NCBI GenBank assembly: GCA_947625175.1 | Contig: CANQNI010000004.1 | Location: 1 to 19,682 of the forward strand | DNA length: 19,682 bases | DNA from: an uncultured Eubacteriaceae bacterium | Lineage (GTDB): Bacteria > Bacillota > Clostridia > Eubacteriales > Eubacteriaceae | Direction: 5' to 3' | In this document: piece after piece, positions 6,765 to 15,259 of the stretch | Layout: each line of letters begins with the position of its first letter | How positions within the stretch are numbered: position 1 is the first letter of the stretch | The notes under the pieces: generated by a model | Database searches by the model: none | The model's input: only the letters and a program-made list of their open reading frames with translations | Told to the model about the DNA's origin: nothing | Translations under genes and position numbers: made by a program

Positions 6765-7068
6765 GCGTAGGTTACTAGTCGCAAAATTCCATATTAAAGA
6801 GAAAATTTCCATTAATATAGATCTTGAAATTACTAACCATTTAGGAATATGTTATTAACAGTTCCAACGTTCCGCCAAAACGTGTTCTAATATGGGCATC
6901 AATCATTTCTCCGAAATCTAAAGTTTATCTTCAGATCTCGGGGGCTGCAATGCTGAAGTTGCCATACCAGCATCTATAACTGTTTTCGAAATGTCATCTT
7001 CCAGAGGTTCGTAGCATCATTTAATTAAAGATCATGCTAAAACTTAAAAGCATTCGAAAACTTACAAT
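6765..7068. other. Gene-free stretch with structured, GC-richer core (6860-7017)
   Basis: No intact gene is visible. Bases 6860-7017 are clearly richer in G and C than the flanks and contain hairpins, listed separately. On the minus strand they also contain two short, gene-like frames broken against each other. One ends at 6918 (residues DDISKTVIDAGMATSALQPP); the next frame reads FGEMIDAHIRTRFGGTLELL. This may be the 3' end of the mobile element, a decayed gene, or both. The AT-rich 6765-6859 part shows nothing I can name. Confidence 0.45.
6867..6973 (-). ncRNA. Candidate structured RNA downstream of tnpB (omegaRNA-like)
   Basis: Three hairpins are packed in this stretch. The central one (6911-6941) is a 13-bp stem with a five-base ATAAA loop. 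Read on the minus strand, it has 11 Watson-Crick and two G-U pairs; on the plus strand the same positions would be A-C mismatches, so the structure favours leftward transcription, the same direction as tnpB. The others are ATGCTG/CAGCAT (6950-6955 with 6968-6973) and ACGTT/AACGT (6867-6871 with 6879-6883, seven-base loop). No T-run follows, so these are not terminators. TnpB proteins use guide RNAs made from the 3' end of their element; position and direction fit, but function is inference. Confidence 0.35.
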
Positions 7069-8457
7069 TTACAAAATAGAATCAGAAAACCCCATAAACC
7101 TGCGCCCTATAATCAGGGCGGCGCTAAAATGAACATTGAGTTTTCTTAGATTGGCATATTTTTCCAAACCTATTTTAGTTGTATAGGCAGGATTTACTTT
7201 GGCAAAACCCACTGCCTGTCTCTTGCAGGCTCTCTCCAGTGTTTCAATGAATCTGGAGTAATCAAATTGATGAATTATCTTGTTATAGGATTTGTTTTTA
7301 TTCTTCCTCTGTTTTGCCTTGGTCCGCCTGAAATCCAGGTCTTCTACTATGACAGGTTTACCAATTTTAAAAGCCCGGGTGGCTATTTGTTTACAGACAT
7401 CTCTTATTTCAGCCAGAGCTCTATTACCTGTTCCATGATAGTTTAGTTCTATTTTTTCTAAAGAGCAAATATTCCCGCTACTATCAAGTTCAACGGTTGC
7501 CAGGAACCCATCATTGTAATCAATTGACAAAACCCCTCTTTCAGGATCCGTCTTTGGCTTGATATCATCTGTATCGAAAATAATCTGAAGATACCATTTC
7601 CCATTCCCTCTCTTGTGAAAACGGTAGGTTATCGGACGCTTCCCTTCCTCTTTAGTTAGAGCAGCCAGATAATATCTTAACAGATCAGCGCAATAACGGA
7701 TCCGAATCCCTTCAACTTCAATAGTCTTAGGCTTCCCTTTCTCTCTAAATGGAAGATCAATTAAAAGCTTCATGGAAAACTTTCCATCCTCCTGGGGCGC
7801 TAATTGCACGATCTGATTGCAATTTTTTTCATCAATCCTTCCAATATAGAAGATATTATGATTGAGCCAATAATAATGCTTTTCCTTCCAATCGTCAAAG
7901 TTTGAATAACCTGACTTTTCAAGATGGAACTGAGCTTTAAAATTTCTTTTGCTACCGTAGGTTAGCGGAATGTGACCACTTTTAATCTGCTTTTTTAGTT
8001 TTTCCTGTCTGGTTTTAAGCCGCTCAAGCTTTCCCTTCCACTCATGGAGCGTTTTCTTCTTTTGTCTTAATTCAATTGCCTGTTTAGGGTTAATTTTATT
8101 ATTTCTAGCCAGTTCCTTTAATTTCTCAACTCTGATCTCGATCGTTTTAATGTCGCTTTCCAGGGCTTTAATCTTTTGGGAGAGCCCCTGTTGCTCTTCC
8201 TTTTTTAGTTCGAGAAGTGCTTTGTGTCTGCCCTTCTCTGAACGGATAATGGAATTGGCTGTCCTGGTTAGAATATTGTAATGTTTTTTGATGAACTTAG
8301 TGTATTCGGGATAGCTCTCATACTTATTCAAAAAGCTTTCCGAATTAATGTCATCAAACACTCTCCGGCTGATTTTTTGGAATAGTTTAACATTCTCATC
8401 CAGATAGCTGTAGAGTTTTTCTGTTTCAGGAAGCAGAGCTTCAGCTGTCATTTCCAT
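7069..8457 (-). CDS. tnpB: TnpB-related protein of the IS607-type element, divergent nuclease site
   Basis: The protein has 462 aa. About residues 75-160 form a long charged coiled coil, followed by a TnpB-like core. RuvC motif I is GVLSIDYNDGFLA (Asp313) and motif II is VIVEDLDF (Glu372). Then comes VNPAYTTKIG (421-430), which corresponds to the place where ordinary TnpB has VxPxYTSxxCxxCG. Here no Cys follows residue 411, so the zinc ribbon is absent. The motif III segment is LNVHFSAALIIGRR (440-453), with His443 where DRDxNAA would place Asp. This matches what databases usually call a TnpB-related accessory protein. The protein ends soon after GRR at GFSDSIL; I suspect a shortened C-terminus but cannot prove it. 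RNA-guided cleavage is uncertain. The start overlaps the tnpA end; a second ATG lies two codons in. Confidence 0.85.
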   Translation of the reverse strand: MEMTAEALLPETEKLYSYLDENVKLFQKISRRVFDDINSESFLNKYESYPEYTKFIKKHYNILTRTANSIIRSEKGRHKALLELKKEEQQGLSQKIKALESDIKTIEIRVEKLKELARNNKINPKQAIELRQKKKTLHEWKGKLERLKTRQEKLKKQIKSGHIPLTYGSKRNFKAQFHLEKSGYSNFDDWKEKHYYWLNHNIFYIGRIDEKNCNQIVQLAPQEDGKFSMKLLIDLPFREKGKPKTIEVEGIRIRYCADLLRYYLAALTKEEGKRPITYRFHKRGNGKWYLQIIFDTDDIKPKTDPERGVLSIDYNDGFLATVELDSSGNICSLEKIELNYHGTGNRALAEIRDVCKQIATRAFKIGKPVIVEDLDFRRTKAKQRKNKNKSYNKIIHQFDYSRFIETLERACKRQAVGFAKVNPAYTTKIGLEKYANLRKLNVHFSAALIIGRRFMGFSDSIL

Positions 8458-9091
8458 CTCTTTTTTTCTTTTTCTCCTCTATGTTCTTCTCAGCCGTTCT
8501 TAACAGTTTCTTTTGCTCTTCATAACCACGAAGCCGATAGTATTTTCCAGTAAAAGAAGCTACAAGACTCATGAAATCCTGCATTAATTCTTCAGTCAAA
8601 CTCTTGTCATTTTCATCAAAAGCGTAGACTATCTTAACGCCATAAGAACCAAAGAGTTCTTCTAAGTAGCGGTTTCCAAAACGGCTTAGCCGATCCTTTT
8701 GAGTTACGCGAATCGTATCGATTTTCCCTTCCTTAGCCAATTTGATTAACCGGTTTAGACCTCTCCGGTTTTCGTTTAACCCGCTGGCTCCATCTTTAAC
8801 TTCATAATCCGCTTCACCATATTTATCCTTAAGTCTTTCAAGCTGGTTTTGCATTAATTTTTTATTCCCATCGCTGCTTCTAGCGTAATGGACCGTGCCT
8901 TTTTCTTCAGCTCTCATTGGCTGACCAATAATGGTCAGAATTTCCTCTTTACTATAGAGCGTTTGGCCACCCGGAGTTCTGAAAGCCGTTAATTTACCTG
9001 CATCTCTCCACCTTCTAACTGTTTGAGGCGTAACCCGGAGCATATGAGCAGCTTCTCCAACCGTTATCCGTTCTGAATATTCTATTTTCAT
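8441..9091 (-). CDS. tnpA: IS607-type serine recombinase TnpA
   Basis: This 216-aa protein catalyses excision and integration of IS607-type elements through a phosphoserine intermediate, without target-site duplication. Residues 8-58 form a MerR-like helix-turn-helix (RITVGEAAHMLRVTPQTVRR, then FRTPGGQTLYSKEEI). From residue 67 the serine-recombinase domain begins with HYARSSDGNKK, where Ser73 aligns with the nucleophile of the YARVS motif. The arginine motif VTQKDRLSRFGNRYLEELF follows at 129-147 with Arg134 and Arg137. GVKIVYAFDEND and the EELMQDFMSLVASFTGKYYRLRGY helix (about 167-190) complete the fold, and the tail is basic and helical. All key residues seem present, so the enzyme may be active. 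Only a weak ribosome-binding site is visible before ATG 9091. Confidence 0.93.
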   Translation of the reverse strand: MKIEYSERITVGEAAHMLRVTPQTVRRWRDAGKLTAFRTPGGQTLYSKEEILTIIGQPMRAEEKGTVHYARSSDGNKKLMQNQLERLKDKYGEADYEVKDGASGLNENRRGLNRLIKLAKEGKIDTIRVTQKDRLSRFGNRYLEELFGSYGVKIVYAFDENDKSLTEELMQDFMSLVASFTGKYYRLRGYEEQKKLLRTAEKNIEEKKKKRDGNDS

Positions 9092-9485
9092 TATTTTGTT
9101 ATACTATATTATTACAGTTAATGCTATTGTTTCTATAAAATAAATTTTAACTACCCTTAACAGTTTCTTCTACAAGATTTTATTATTAATTTAAAATATG
9201 AGTATTATAAAAATCAATCGATCATACTTAGCAATGTCGTAATAATATCTTAGAAGGAGACGATTTAATTTTGTTTTAAATAATTGTGGCATTTTCATAT
9301 ACATAATTTAAAATACTTGCCTCAATAATTATTGAGAATTATTTTCGATATATTATTACTATTTCTAATCGTTTCTATATAATTCTATAACCTAAGGAGT
9401 TTGTTATAATTGAATTATTGTATTATTTGAATTAAAAGTATCAAATATTAACTTATAGAATTTCTTAATTCAGAAAGTAATTTAA
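9092..9485. other. 394-base AT-rich gene-free region upstream of miaB
   Basis: I see no credible gene in any frame. It must carry the leftward promoter of tnpA at one end and the rightward promoter of the miaB operon at the other. A TATAAT at 9405-9410 lies 75 bases before miaB, but I could not find a matching -35 box. Palindromes at 9321-9347 are listed separately. An AAGGAG at 9392-9397 is not followed by an open frame. Confidence 0.6.
9321..9347. promoter_or_regulatory. Palindromes, one resembling a Fur-type box
   Basis: CTCAATAATTATTGAG (9321-9336) is a perfect 16-base palindrome. Overlapping it, TGAGAAT-T-ATTTTCG (9333-9347) matches 12 of 14 positions of the 7-1-7 Fur/PerR-type pattern TGATAAT-N-ATTATCA. 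They lie about 140 bases before miaB. In DNA this AT-rich such matches can arise by chance, so operator function is only a suggestion. Confidence 0.3.
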
Positions 9486-10865
9486 ATGGAACAGAAAAAT
9501 ACTATTATAGGGGATCAACATTTAAATATAAATAACAATAATAAAAAATATTATATTTTAACATTTGGCTGTCAGATGAATGAAAACGACTCTGAAAAAA
9601 TTGCAGGAATGTTAGAAAATATGGATTATAGTCCTACTTCTAGTCCGGAATCAGCTGACATAATTATAATTAATACTTGTAGTGTTCGTGCGACAGCTGA
9701 TCAAAGAGCTCTTGGAAATATTGGTTCAATTAAAACATTAAAGAAAAAAAATCCTAACCTAATTATTGGAATTTGTGGTTGTATGATGCAACAACAGGAA
9801 AATGTTGATTATATAACTTCAAAACATCCTGAAATAGATATTATTTTTGGAACTTTTAACATTAACCGTTTTCCAGAATTACTTGCTCAACGAATTAGTA
9901 CAGATAAAAGGGTTATTGAAGTCAATGAAGAAATAACATCTATTGATGAAGTTGTTCCAGTTAAGCATAAGTATCCCTTTAAAAGCTACGTAACTATTAT
10001 GCAGGGATGTAATAACTTTTGTTCATATTGTATTGTCCCTTATGTAAGAGGAAGAGAGAGAAGTCGTTTACCAGAATCCATCATAACTGAAGTTAAAGAT
10101 CTAGTTAAAAATGGAACTAAAGAAATAACTTTACTTGGACAAAATGTAAATTCCTATGGTAATGATTTAAATAATAAAAATATTAATTTTGCTCATCTTT
10201 TAAATGATTTAAATAAAATTAATGGTTTAGAACGAATTCGTTTTATGTCATCTAATCCAAAAGATTTTAATGATGAATTATTGCTGGCTCTAAAATCTAA
10301 TGAGAAAGTAATGCCTGCATTACATTTGGCACTTCAATCTGGTTCTACCCGAATACTAAAAAAAATGAATAGACATTATACGAAAGAAGAGGCAATAGCT
10401 TTAATTAAAAAAATTAAAGATAATATTCCAGATATTGCAATTACAACTGATATTATTGTTGGTTTTCCTGGCGAAACAGAAGAAGATTTTCAGGATACAG
10501 TCGATTTATTAAGAGAATGCCAATTTGATAATGCTTTTACTTTTATTTACTCTAAACGAAATGGAACTAAAGCTGCAGAAATGCCAGATCAGATTGATGA
10601 AGAAACAAAACATAAACGAATTGCAATTTTATTAGATCTATTAAAAGAACAAGCCCAACATATAAATGATAAATATCTTAATAAAGTAGAAAAAGTTTTA
10701 GTTGAAGAGATTAGTCAAAAAGATTCTTCTAATGTTTCTGGTAGAACTCCAAATGGAAAATTAATCCATTTTAAAGGAGATGAAAAACTAATTGGACAAA
10801 TTCTCCCGGTTAAAATAACCGAGGTTGGACCTTACTCAATGAAAGGAACCCTAATGGAGGTTTAA
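9486..10865 (+). CDS. miaB: tRNA-2-methylthio-N6-dimethylallyladenosine synthase MiaB
   Basis: MiaB is a radical-SAM methylthiotransferase that adds a methylthio group to i6A at position 37 of tRNAs reading UNN codons, the step after MiaA. It has 459 aa. The N-terminal UPF0004 domain (about 21-145) holds the three Cys of the auxiliary 4Fe-4S cluster: Cys29 (TFGCQMNENDSE), Cys65 (NTCSVR) and Cys99 (CGCMMQ). The radical-SAM domain has CNNFCSYC (Cys175, Cys179, Cys182) and GRERSR. The C-terminal TRAM domain ends in GPYSMKGTLMEV. The N-terminus carries a short Asn-rich extension before the first strand. It heads the operon; mutS starts one base after its stop codon. Confidence 0.97.
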   Translation: MEQKNTIIGDQHLNINNNNKKYYILTFGCQMNENDSEKIAGMLENMDYSPTSSPESADIIIINTCSVRATADQRALGNIGSIKTLKKKNPNLIIGICGCMMQQQENVDYITSKHPEIDIIFGTFNINRFPELLAQRISTDKRVIEVNEEITSIDEVVPVKHKYPFKSYVTIMQGCNNFCSYCIVPYVRGRERSRLPESIITEVKDLVKNGTKEITLLGQNVNSYGNDLNNKNINFAHLLNDLNKINGLERIRFMSSNPKDFNDELLLALKSNEKVMPALHLALQSGSTRILKKMNRHYTKEEAIALIKKIKDNIPDIAITTDIIVGFPGETEEDFQDTVDLLRECQFDNAFTFIYSKRNGTKAAEMPDQIDEETKHKRIAILLDLLKEQAQHINDKYLNKVEKVLVEEISQKDSSNVSGRTPNGKLIHFKGDEKLIGQILPVKITEVGPYSMKGTLMEV

Positions 10866-10866
10866 G

Positions 10867-13485
10867 ATGGGATTAACGCCCATGATGTTACAATATCTCG
10901 AAGTTCATGATAAAGCTAAAGACGCTATTCTTTTTTTCCGTTCTGGTGATTTTTATGAAATGTTCTTTGATGATGCAATTTTAGCCTCTAAAGAATTAGA
11001 AATTACCTTAACTGGAAAGAATTGCGGATTAGATGAAAAAGCTCCCATGTGTGGTGTTCCGTATCATTCTGCTGATAATTATATTGCTAAACTTATCGAA
11101 AAAGGTTATAAAGTAGCAATTTGTGAACAACTTGAAGATCCTAATTTAACTAAGGGATTAGTCAAAAGAGATATCGTCAGAATTGTTTCTCCTGGAACTA
11201 TAGTTGACAATAATTACCTTAATCCTGAAAGAAACAACTTCATAATGTCTTTATATGGTGATAAAAGAAAAAATATTGGTTGTGCATTTCTGGATTTATC
11301 CACAGGAGATTTCCAGGTTTCAGAATATCACGGTAATGATCCACTAGAATTCTTACTTAATCAATTAAGTAGATTCCAACCAACTGAGCTTCTTATCCAT
11401 TCTGGTTATTATGAAAATACATTAGTAATGGAGGAATTAAAGAAACGTTTTAATATATTTTCTCAACCATATCCTTCAAAGTATTTCGAAACGAAAAGAG
11501 CTGAAGAACGAATCTGTAAACAATTTAACATTTTCTCTATTGAATCGTTAGGCTTAAAAGATAGAGATAATGCTGTAAGGGCAGCAGGGGCACTATTAAG
11601 TTATATAGATGAAACTCAAAAGCAGGATATTAAACATCTAAATACTATAACTATTAATGAATCTGAAAAAGTAATGAGTTTAGATAGTGCTACAATAAGA
11701 AATCTTGAGTTAACTAAAACCATAAGAAGTGGTGAAAAAAAGGGTTCTTTATTAGGAATTATTGATAAAACAAAAACTGCTGCTGGAAGCCGCTTATTAA
11801 TATCCTTGATTGAAGCTCCTTTACTTGATAGAGACGAAATTGAAAATCGATTAAACAGAACACAAGAATTATTTGAAGATAAGGAATTAACACTAGAAAT
11901 TGGTAATTACTTATCCCAAATTTATGATTTAGAAAGAATATGCTCCAAAATTTCTTATGGAACAGTTGTAACAGCGGATTTAATCTCATTAAAACAATCT
12001 ATTAATGCTTTTAATAAATTAAAAGATTTAATTGATAATTCGGATTTAAATTATATAAAAGAGGATTTTAAAAATCAGGATCGGTTAATAGATATATTTG
12101 ATCTTATCGAAGAAAGTATAGACGAAGAAAATGACGTTAAAAGATTTGGTCGAATCTATAAAATCAAAAGAGGTTATAACTCGGAATTAGATAAATATCG
12201 GGCCGCAACTGAAAATGGTTCAAAATGGCTTACTAAATTAGAAGAAAAAGAACGGGAAGCTACTGGAATTAATAATCTTAAAATTAAATCAAATAAAGTA
12301 TTTGGATATTTTATAGAAGTTCCAAATGGAAAAAAAGATTTAGTTCCGCAAAGATATTCTCGAAAACAGACTTTAGTTAATGCTGAACGTTATTTTACAG
12401 AAGAATTAAAAAAACTTGAAGAGAAAATAGATGAAGCTGAAGAAAATATGGAACAGCTCGAATCTAAATTGTTTAAGGAAGTAATTGATACAATCCAAAA
12501 AGAAATTCTTAGAATTCAACAAGTAGCTAAATTATGTGCTAAATTAGATATCTTTCAATCTTTTGCTGAAGTAGCTCGAGAAAACGATTATGTCAGACCT
12601 AGAATAAATAATAAAAATGAAATTATGATAAAAAAAGGAAGACACCCTGTAATAGAAAATTTTACTGGTCGAAACTTCTTTATTTCAAATGATACTAACT
12701 TAAATGATAAAGAACAATTAATGTTAATAACAGGTCCCAATATGGCCGGAAAATCAACTTATATTAGACAAATTGCCTTAATTGTTCTATTAGCCCAAAT
12801 AGGTTCATTTGTTCCTGCTGAAAGTGCAACTATAGGAATTGTCGATCGAATTTTTACCAGAGTAGGAGCGTCAGATGATATTTCAACAGGTCAAAGTACC
12901 TTTATGGTAGAAATGGCTGAAGTCAGTAATATTTTAAAAAATGCTACGGATAAGAGTCTTGTTATATTAGATGAAATAGGCAGGGGAACAAGTACGTTTG
13001 ATGGAATATCAATTGCTTGGGCCGTTTGTGAAGATCTTTTAAAAAGAAAAATTAAAACATTATTTGCTACGCATTATCATGAATTAACAGAACTGGAATC
13101 TAAAGACGGTTTTGTTAATTATAGTATTCCAGCCAAGGAAACTAAAGATGGAGTTATCTTCTTAAGAAAGATTCAGAAGGGACGTGCTGATCAGAGTTAT
13201 GGTGTAGAAGTTGCTAAGTTAGCCGGTTTTCCTAAGCGGGTATTAAACAGAGCAAATAAAATTCTTGACTCATTAGAAGCAAATGATATCAAACTTGATT
13301 CTACTATAAAACGAACTCAAAAAACCCAAGAACAACTTAGTTTATTCTCTTTTAAACCAACTTATGAACCTCACCCAGTTTTAGAAGTTTTAGATAATAT
13401 AAATCCAGATGAGATAACTCCAAAAGAAGCTCAAGATTTCCTTTATAAACTAAAAGAAATTTACAATGAAAATAAAGACACTTAA
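10867..13485 (+). CDS. mutS: DNA mismatch repair protein MutS
   Basis: MutS is the mismatch-sensing ATPase that starts methyl-independent mismatch repair by recruiting MutL. At 872 aa it has full length. The N-terminal domain has the mismatch-stacking motif GDFYEMF (Phe29, Glu31). The connector, lever and clamp domains follow, with a charged coiled coil around residues 505-545. The ATPase has Walker A ITGPNMAGKSTYIRQ (about 619-633), the ordered loop DDISTGQSTFMVEM, Walker B VILDEIGRGTSTFDG, and FATHYHELTELE. The C-terminal segment has a beta-clamp-like QLSLF peptide (about residues 822-826), followed by a helical end involved in tetramer formation in homologues. Translation is probably coupled: the start is one base after miaB, behind GGAGG, and mutL overlaps its 3' end by 20 bases. 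Confidence 0.98.
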   Translation: MGLTPMMLQYLEVHDKAKDAILFFRSGDFYEMFFDDAILASKELEITLTGKNCGLDEKAPMCGVPYHSADNYIAKLIEKGYKVAICEQLEDPNLTKGLVKRDIVRIVSPGTIVDNNYLNPERNNFIMSLYGDKRKNIGCAFLDLSTGDFQVSEYHGNDPLEFLLNQLSRFQPTELLIHSGYYENTLVMEELKKRFNIFSQPYPSKYFETKRAEERICKQFNIFSIESLGLKDRDNAVRAAGALLSYIDETQKQDIKHLNTITINESEKVMSLDSATIRNLELTKTIRSGEKKGSLLGIIDKTKTAAGSRLLISLIEAPLLDRDEIENRLNRTQELFEDKELTLEIGNYLSQIYDLERICSKISYGTVVTADLISLKQSINAFNKLKDLIDNSDLNYIKEDFKNQDRLIDIFDLIEESIDEENDVKRFGRIYKIKRGYNSELDKYRAATENGSKWLTKLEEKEREATGINNLKIKSNKVFGYFIEVPNGKKDLVPQRYSRKQTLVNAERYFTEELKKLEEKIDEAEENMEQLESKLFKEVIDTIQKEILRIQQVAKLCAKLDIFQSFAEVARENDYVRPRINNKNEIMIKKGRHPVIENFTGRNFFISNDTNLNDKEQLMLITGPNMAGKSTYIRQIALIVLLAQIGSFVPAESATIGIVDRIFTRVGASDDISTGQSTFMVEMAEVSNILKNATDKSLVILDEIGRGTSTFDGISIAWAVCEDLLKRKIKTLFATHYHELTELESKDGFVNYSIPAKETKDGVIFLRKIQKGRADQSYGVEVAKLAGFPKRVLNRANKILDSLEANDIKLDSTIKRTQKTQEQLSLFSFKPTYEPHPVLEVLDNINPDEITPKEAQDFLYKLKEIYNENKDT

Positions 13486-15259
13486 TCAGGAAGTTATTAA
13501 TCAGATAGCAGCAGGTGAAGTAATTGTTCAACCTGCTTCTATTGTTAAAGAATTAATCGAAAATTCAATTGATGCTAAAGCTAACAGAATTGAAATTTCA
13601 ATTAGAAATGGTGGTAAAAAAGAGATAATTATAAATGACAATGGAGTTGGAATTAATTATGATGATATCCCTTTAGCCTTTAAAAGACATGCTACGTCCA
13701 AAATTAATTATCTTTCTGATTTAGAAGATCTTTCAACTATGGGTTTTCGTGGAGAGGCTTTATCAAGTATAGCAGCTGTAGCTAAAGTTACTATTATAAC
13801 CAGAGCTCGGGATGAGGAACTTGGTAGTAAAACTTATTTTGAAAATGGAAATTTAATCGAACAGTCTGTTTATCCTTTTGAAGAGGGAACTTCTATAACA
13901 GTAGCTGATCTATTTGAAAATATTCCAGCTAGATATAAATTTTTAAAAAGTGATAAAAAAGAAGAAGCAATAATTCGCGATATTGTAGAAAAGTTGGCTC
14001 TATCCCATCCTGATATTAGTTTCAGTTATACAAATAATGAGAAAAAAATATTTAAAACACCCGGGAACAATTCGCTTACCGATACTGCTTTTATAATTTT
14101 TGGAGGAAATTTCTCAAAACATTTATATCCTTTCGAAACAGAGAATCTCCCTATGAAGATTTATGGCTTAATTGGGGATTTAGATGCTAGAAGAACTTAT
14201 CGAGATAATCAAATTTTCTTTTTAAATGGTAGATATATAAAAAGTAATTTATTATCAAGAGCCTATGAGGAAGAATGGGAAGGTAAACTAATGAAACATC
14301 AATATCCTAGTGGAATTATCTTTATTGATTTACCTTCTTATATGATTGATGTAAATGTGCATCCACAAAAAATTGAAGTAAATATTTTAAATAAAACCTT
14401 AGTAACTTTATTATTTAAACAATGTATTCGTCAGGTTTTAGAAGATTTGGATTTAATTCCTAAATTCATAGAAAATGAACTAGTTATCGAAGAACCAGTT
14501 GATGAACCTAAAACGGAATATAAGATTGATTTAGAACAGGAGAAATTTGATTTAAACAATGTTCCTAAAAAGAATGAGAAACAGGATATCAATTATAGTC
14601 AAAGCTCTGTTTCAATTAAAAATGAAAATATTTTAACTGAAAATACTAATTCAGCTGATACTTCAAATAATAATTCTAAATTTTTATTTGAAAATTTAAC
14701 TCTTATAGGTGTTTTATTTGATACTTATATTCTTCTAGAAGACGCGGATACTTTTTATATTATTGATCAGCATGCTGCTCACGAAGCTATTCTCTATGAT
14801 CAGTATAATCGAATAATTAACTCAAATAATAGTTTCGATTCCCAAAGAATTATTCCACATTTTATTGAAGTTACTAATAAAGAATTAGAATCATTTAATA
14901 AAGTAAAAGGATCTTTAAATAAATTTGGTTTTCAGGCTGATCTTGAAGATAATAAAATTAAAGTTTCTGCTGTTCCTGTTATCCTTAACATAGAACAAAA
15001 TCCTAAACTTATAATTTCGATGTTAAATTATCTTGATAATATTTCATCTAATAGACCTGACTACGGACTAAGTAAAGTAATATCGATGTCCTGTAAAGAA
15101 GCAATTAAGGCTGGAAATAAAATTAGTAAAGCTGAAATTAAAACTTTATTAAGTAATTTAAGTCAAATCGATAATCCATATACCTGTCCACATGGTAGAC
15201 CAGTGATTCAGAAAAGAAGTCAACATGAAATTGAAAAACTATTTAAACGAATCGTCTGA
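13466..15259 (+). CDS. mutL: DNA mismatch repair endonuclease MutL
   Basis: MutL couples MutS recognition to strand incision. The 597-aa protein has the GHKL ATPase at the N-terminus: NQIAAGEV, KELIENSIDA with the catalytic Glu32, DNGVGI, the ATP lid and GFRGEAL. A low-complexity linker rich in Asn, Glu and Lys spans about 355-410. The C-terminal domain carries endonuclease marks of MutL from bacteria that lack MutH: DQHAAHEAILYD near 434, CKEAIKAGNKIS near 541 and CPHGRP near 573. The last acidic residue of the DQHAxxExxxxE motif is Asp rather than Glu here. It overlaps mutS by 20 bases and miaA by 35, so expression of the three should be coupled. Confidence 0.98.
   Translation: MKIKTLNQEVINQIAAGEVIVQPASIVKELIENSIDAKANRIEISIRNGGKKEIIINDNGVGINYDDIPLAFKRHATSKINYLSDLEDLSTMGFRGEALSSIAAVAKVTIITRARDEELGSKTYFENGNLIEQSVYPFEEGTSITVADLFENIPARYKFLKSDKKEEAIIRDIVEKLALSHPDISFSYTNNEKKIFKTPGNNSLTDTAFIIFGGNFSKHLYPFETENLPMKIYGLIGDLDARRTYRDNQIFFLNGRYIKSNLLSRAYEEEWEGKLMKHQYPSGIIFIDLPSYMIDVNVHPQKIEVNILNKTLVTLLFKQCIRQVLEDLDLIPKFIENELVIEEPVDEPKTEYKIDLEQEKFDLNNVPKKNEKQDINYSQSSVSIKNENILTENTNSADTSNNNSKFLFENLTLIGVLFDTYILLEDADTFYIIDQHAAHEAILYDQYNRIINSNNSFDSQRIIPHFIEVTNKELESFNKVKGSLNKFGFQADLEDNKIKVSAVPVILNIEQNPKLIISMLNYLDNISSNRPDYGLSKVISMSCKEAIKAGNKISKAEIKTLLSNLSQIDNPYTCPHGRPVIQKRSQHEIEKLFKRIV

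Larger units (their letters stand above)
6860..9110 (-). mobile_element. IS607-type element (tnpA-tnpB), ends uncertain
   Basis: Leftward tnpA and tnpB overlap by 17 bases in the IS607 order, and both are noticeably richer in GC than the surrounding genes, which points to relatively recent acquisition. IS607 elements use a serine recombinase, lack terminal inverted repeats and make no target duplication, so the ends cannot be fixed by inspection. I place the tnpA side near 9110, where AT-rich sequence resumes, and the tnpB side near 6860, where the GC-richer stretch stops; both are estimates. The element separates the YbjQ region from the miaB operon. Confidence 0.7.

Noticed and set aside
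7012..7039. TAGCAT...ATGCTA inverted repeat just after tnpB, considered as a terminator
   Set aside because: The stem is only six base pairs with a 16-base AT-rich loop and no T-run on either side.
6738..7061. Related short repeats: AACTGTTTCGAAAT (6738), AACTGTTTTCGAAAT (6978) and inverted TTCGAAAAC (7053)
   Set aside because: They are short and not positioned symmetrically around the element; not enough to call recombinase sites.
8499..9169. 14-base direct repeat CTTAACAGTTTCTT at 8499-8512 and 9156-9169, considered as element ends
   Set aside because: One copy lies inside the tnpA coding region, and IS607-type elements make no target duplications, so the repeat does not mark the boundaries and may be chance.
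11759..11989. Leftward 76-codon frame inside mutS
   Set aside because: It is antisense to conserved MutS coding sequence. The antisense frames at 16419-16601 in msrA and 17308-17514 in the YnbB-type gene were rejected for the same reason.
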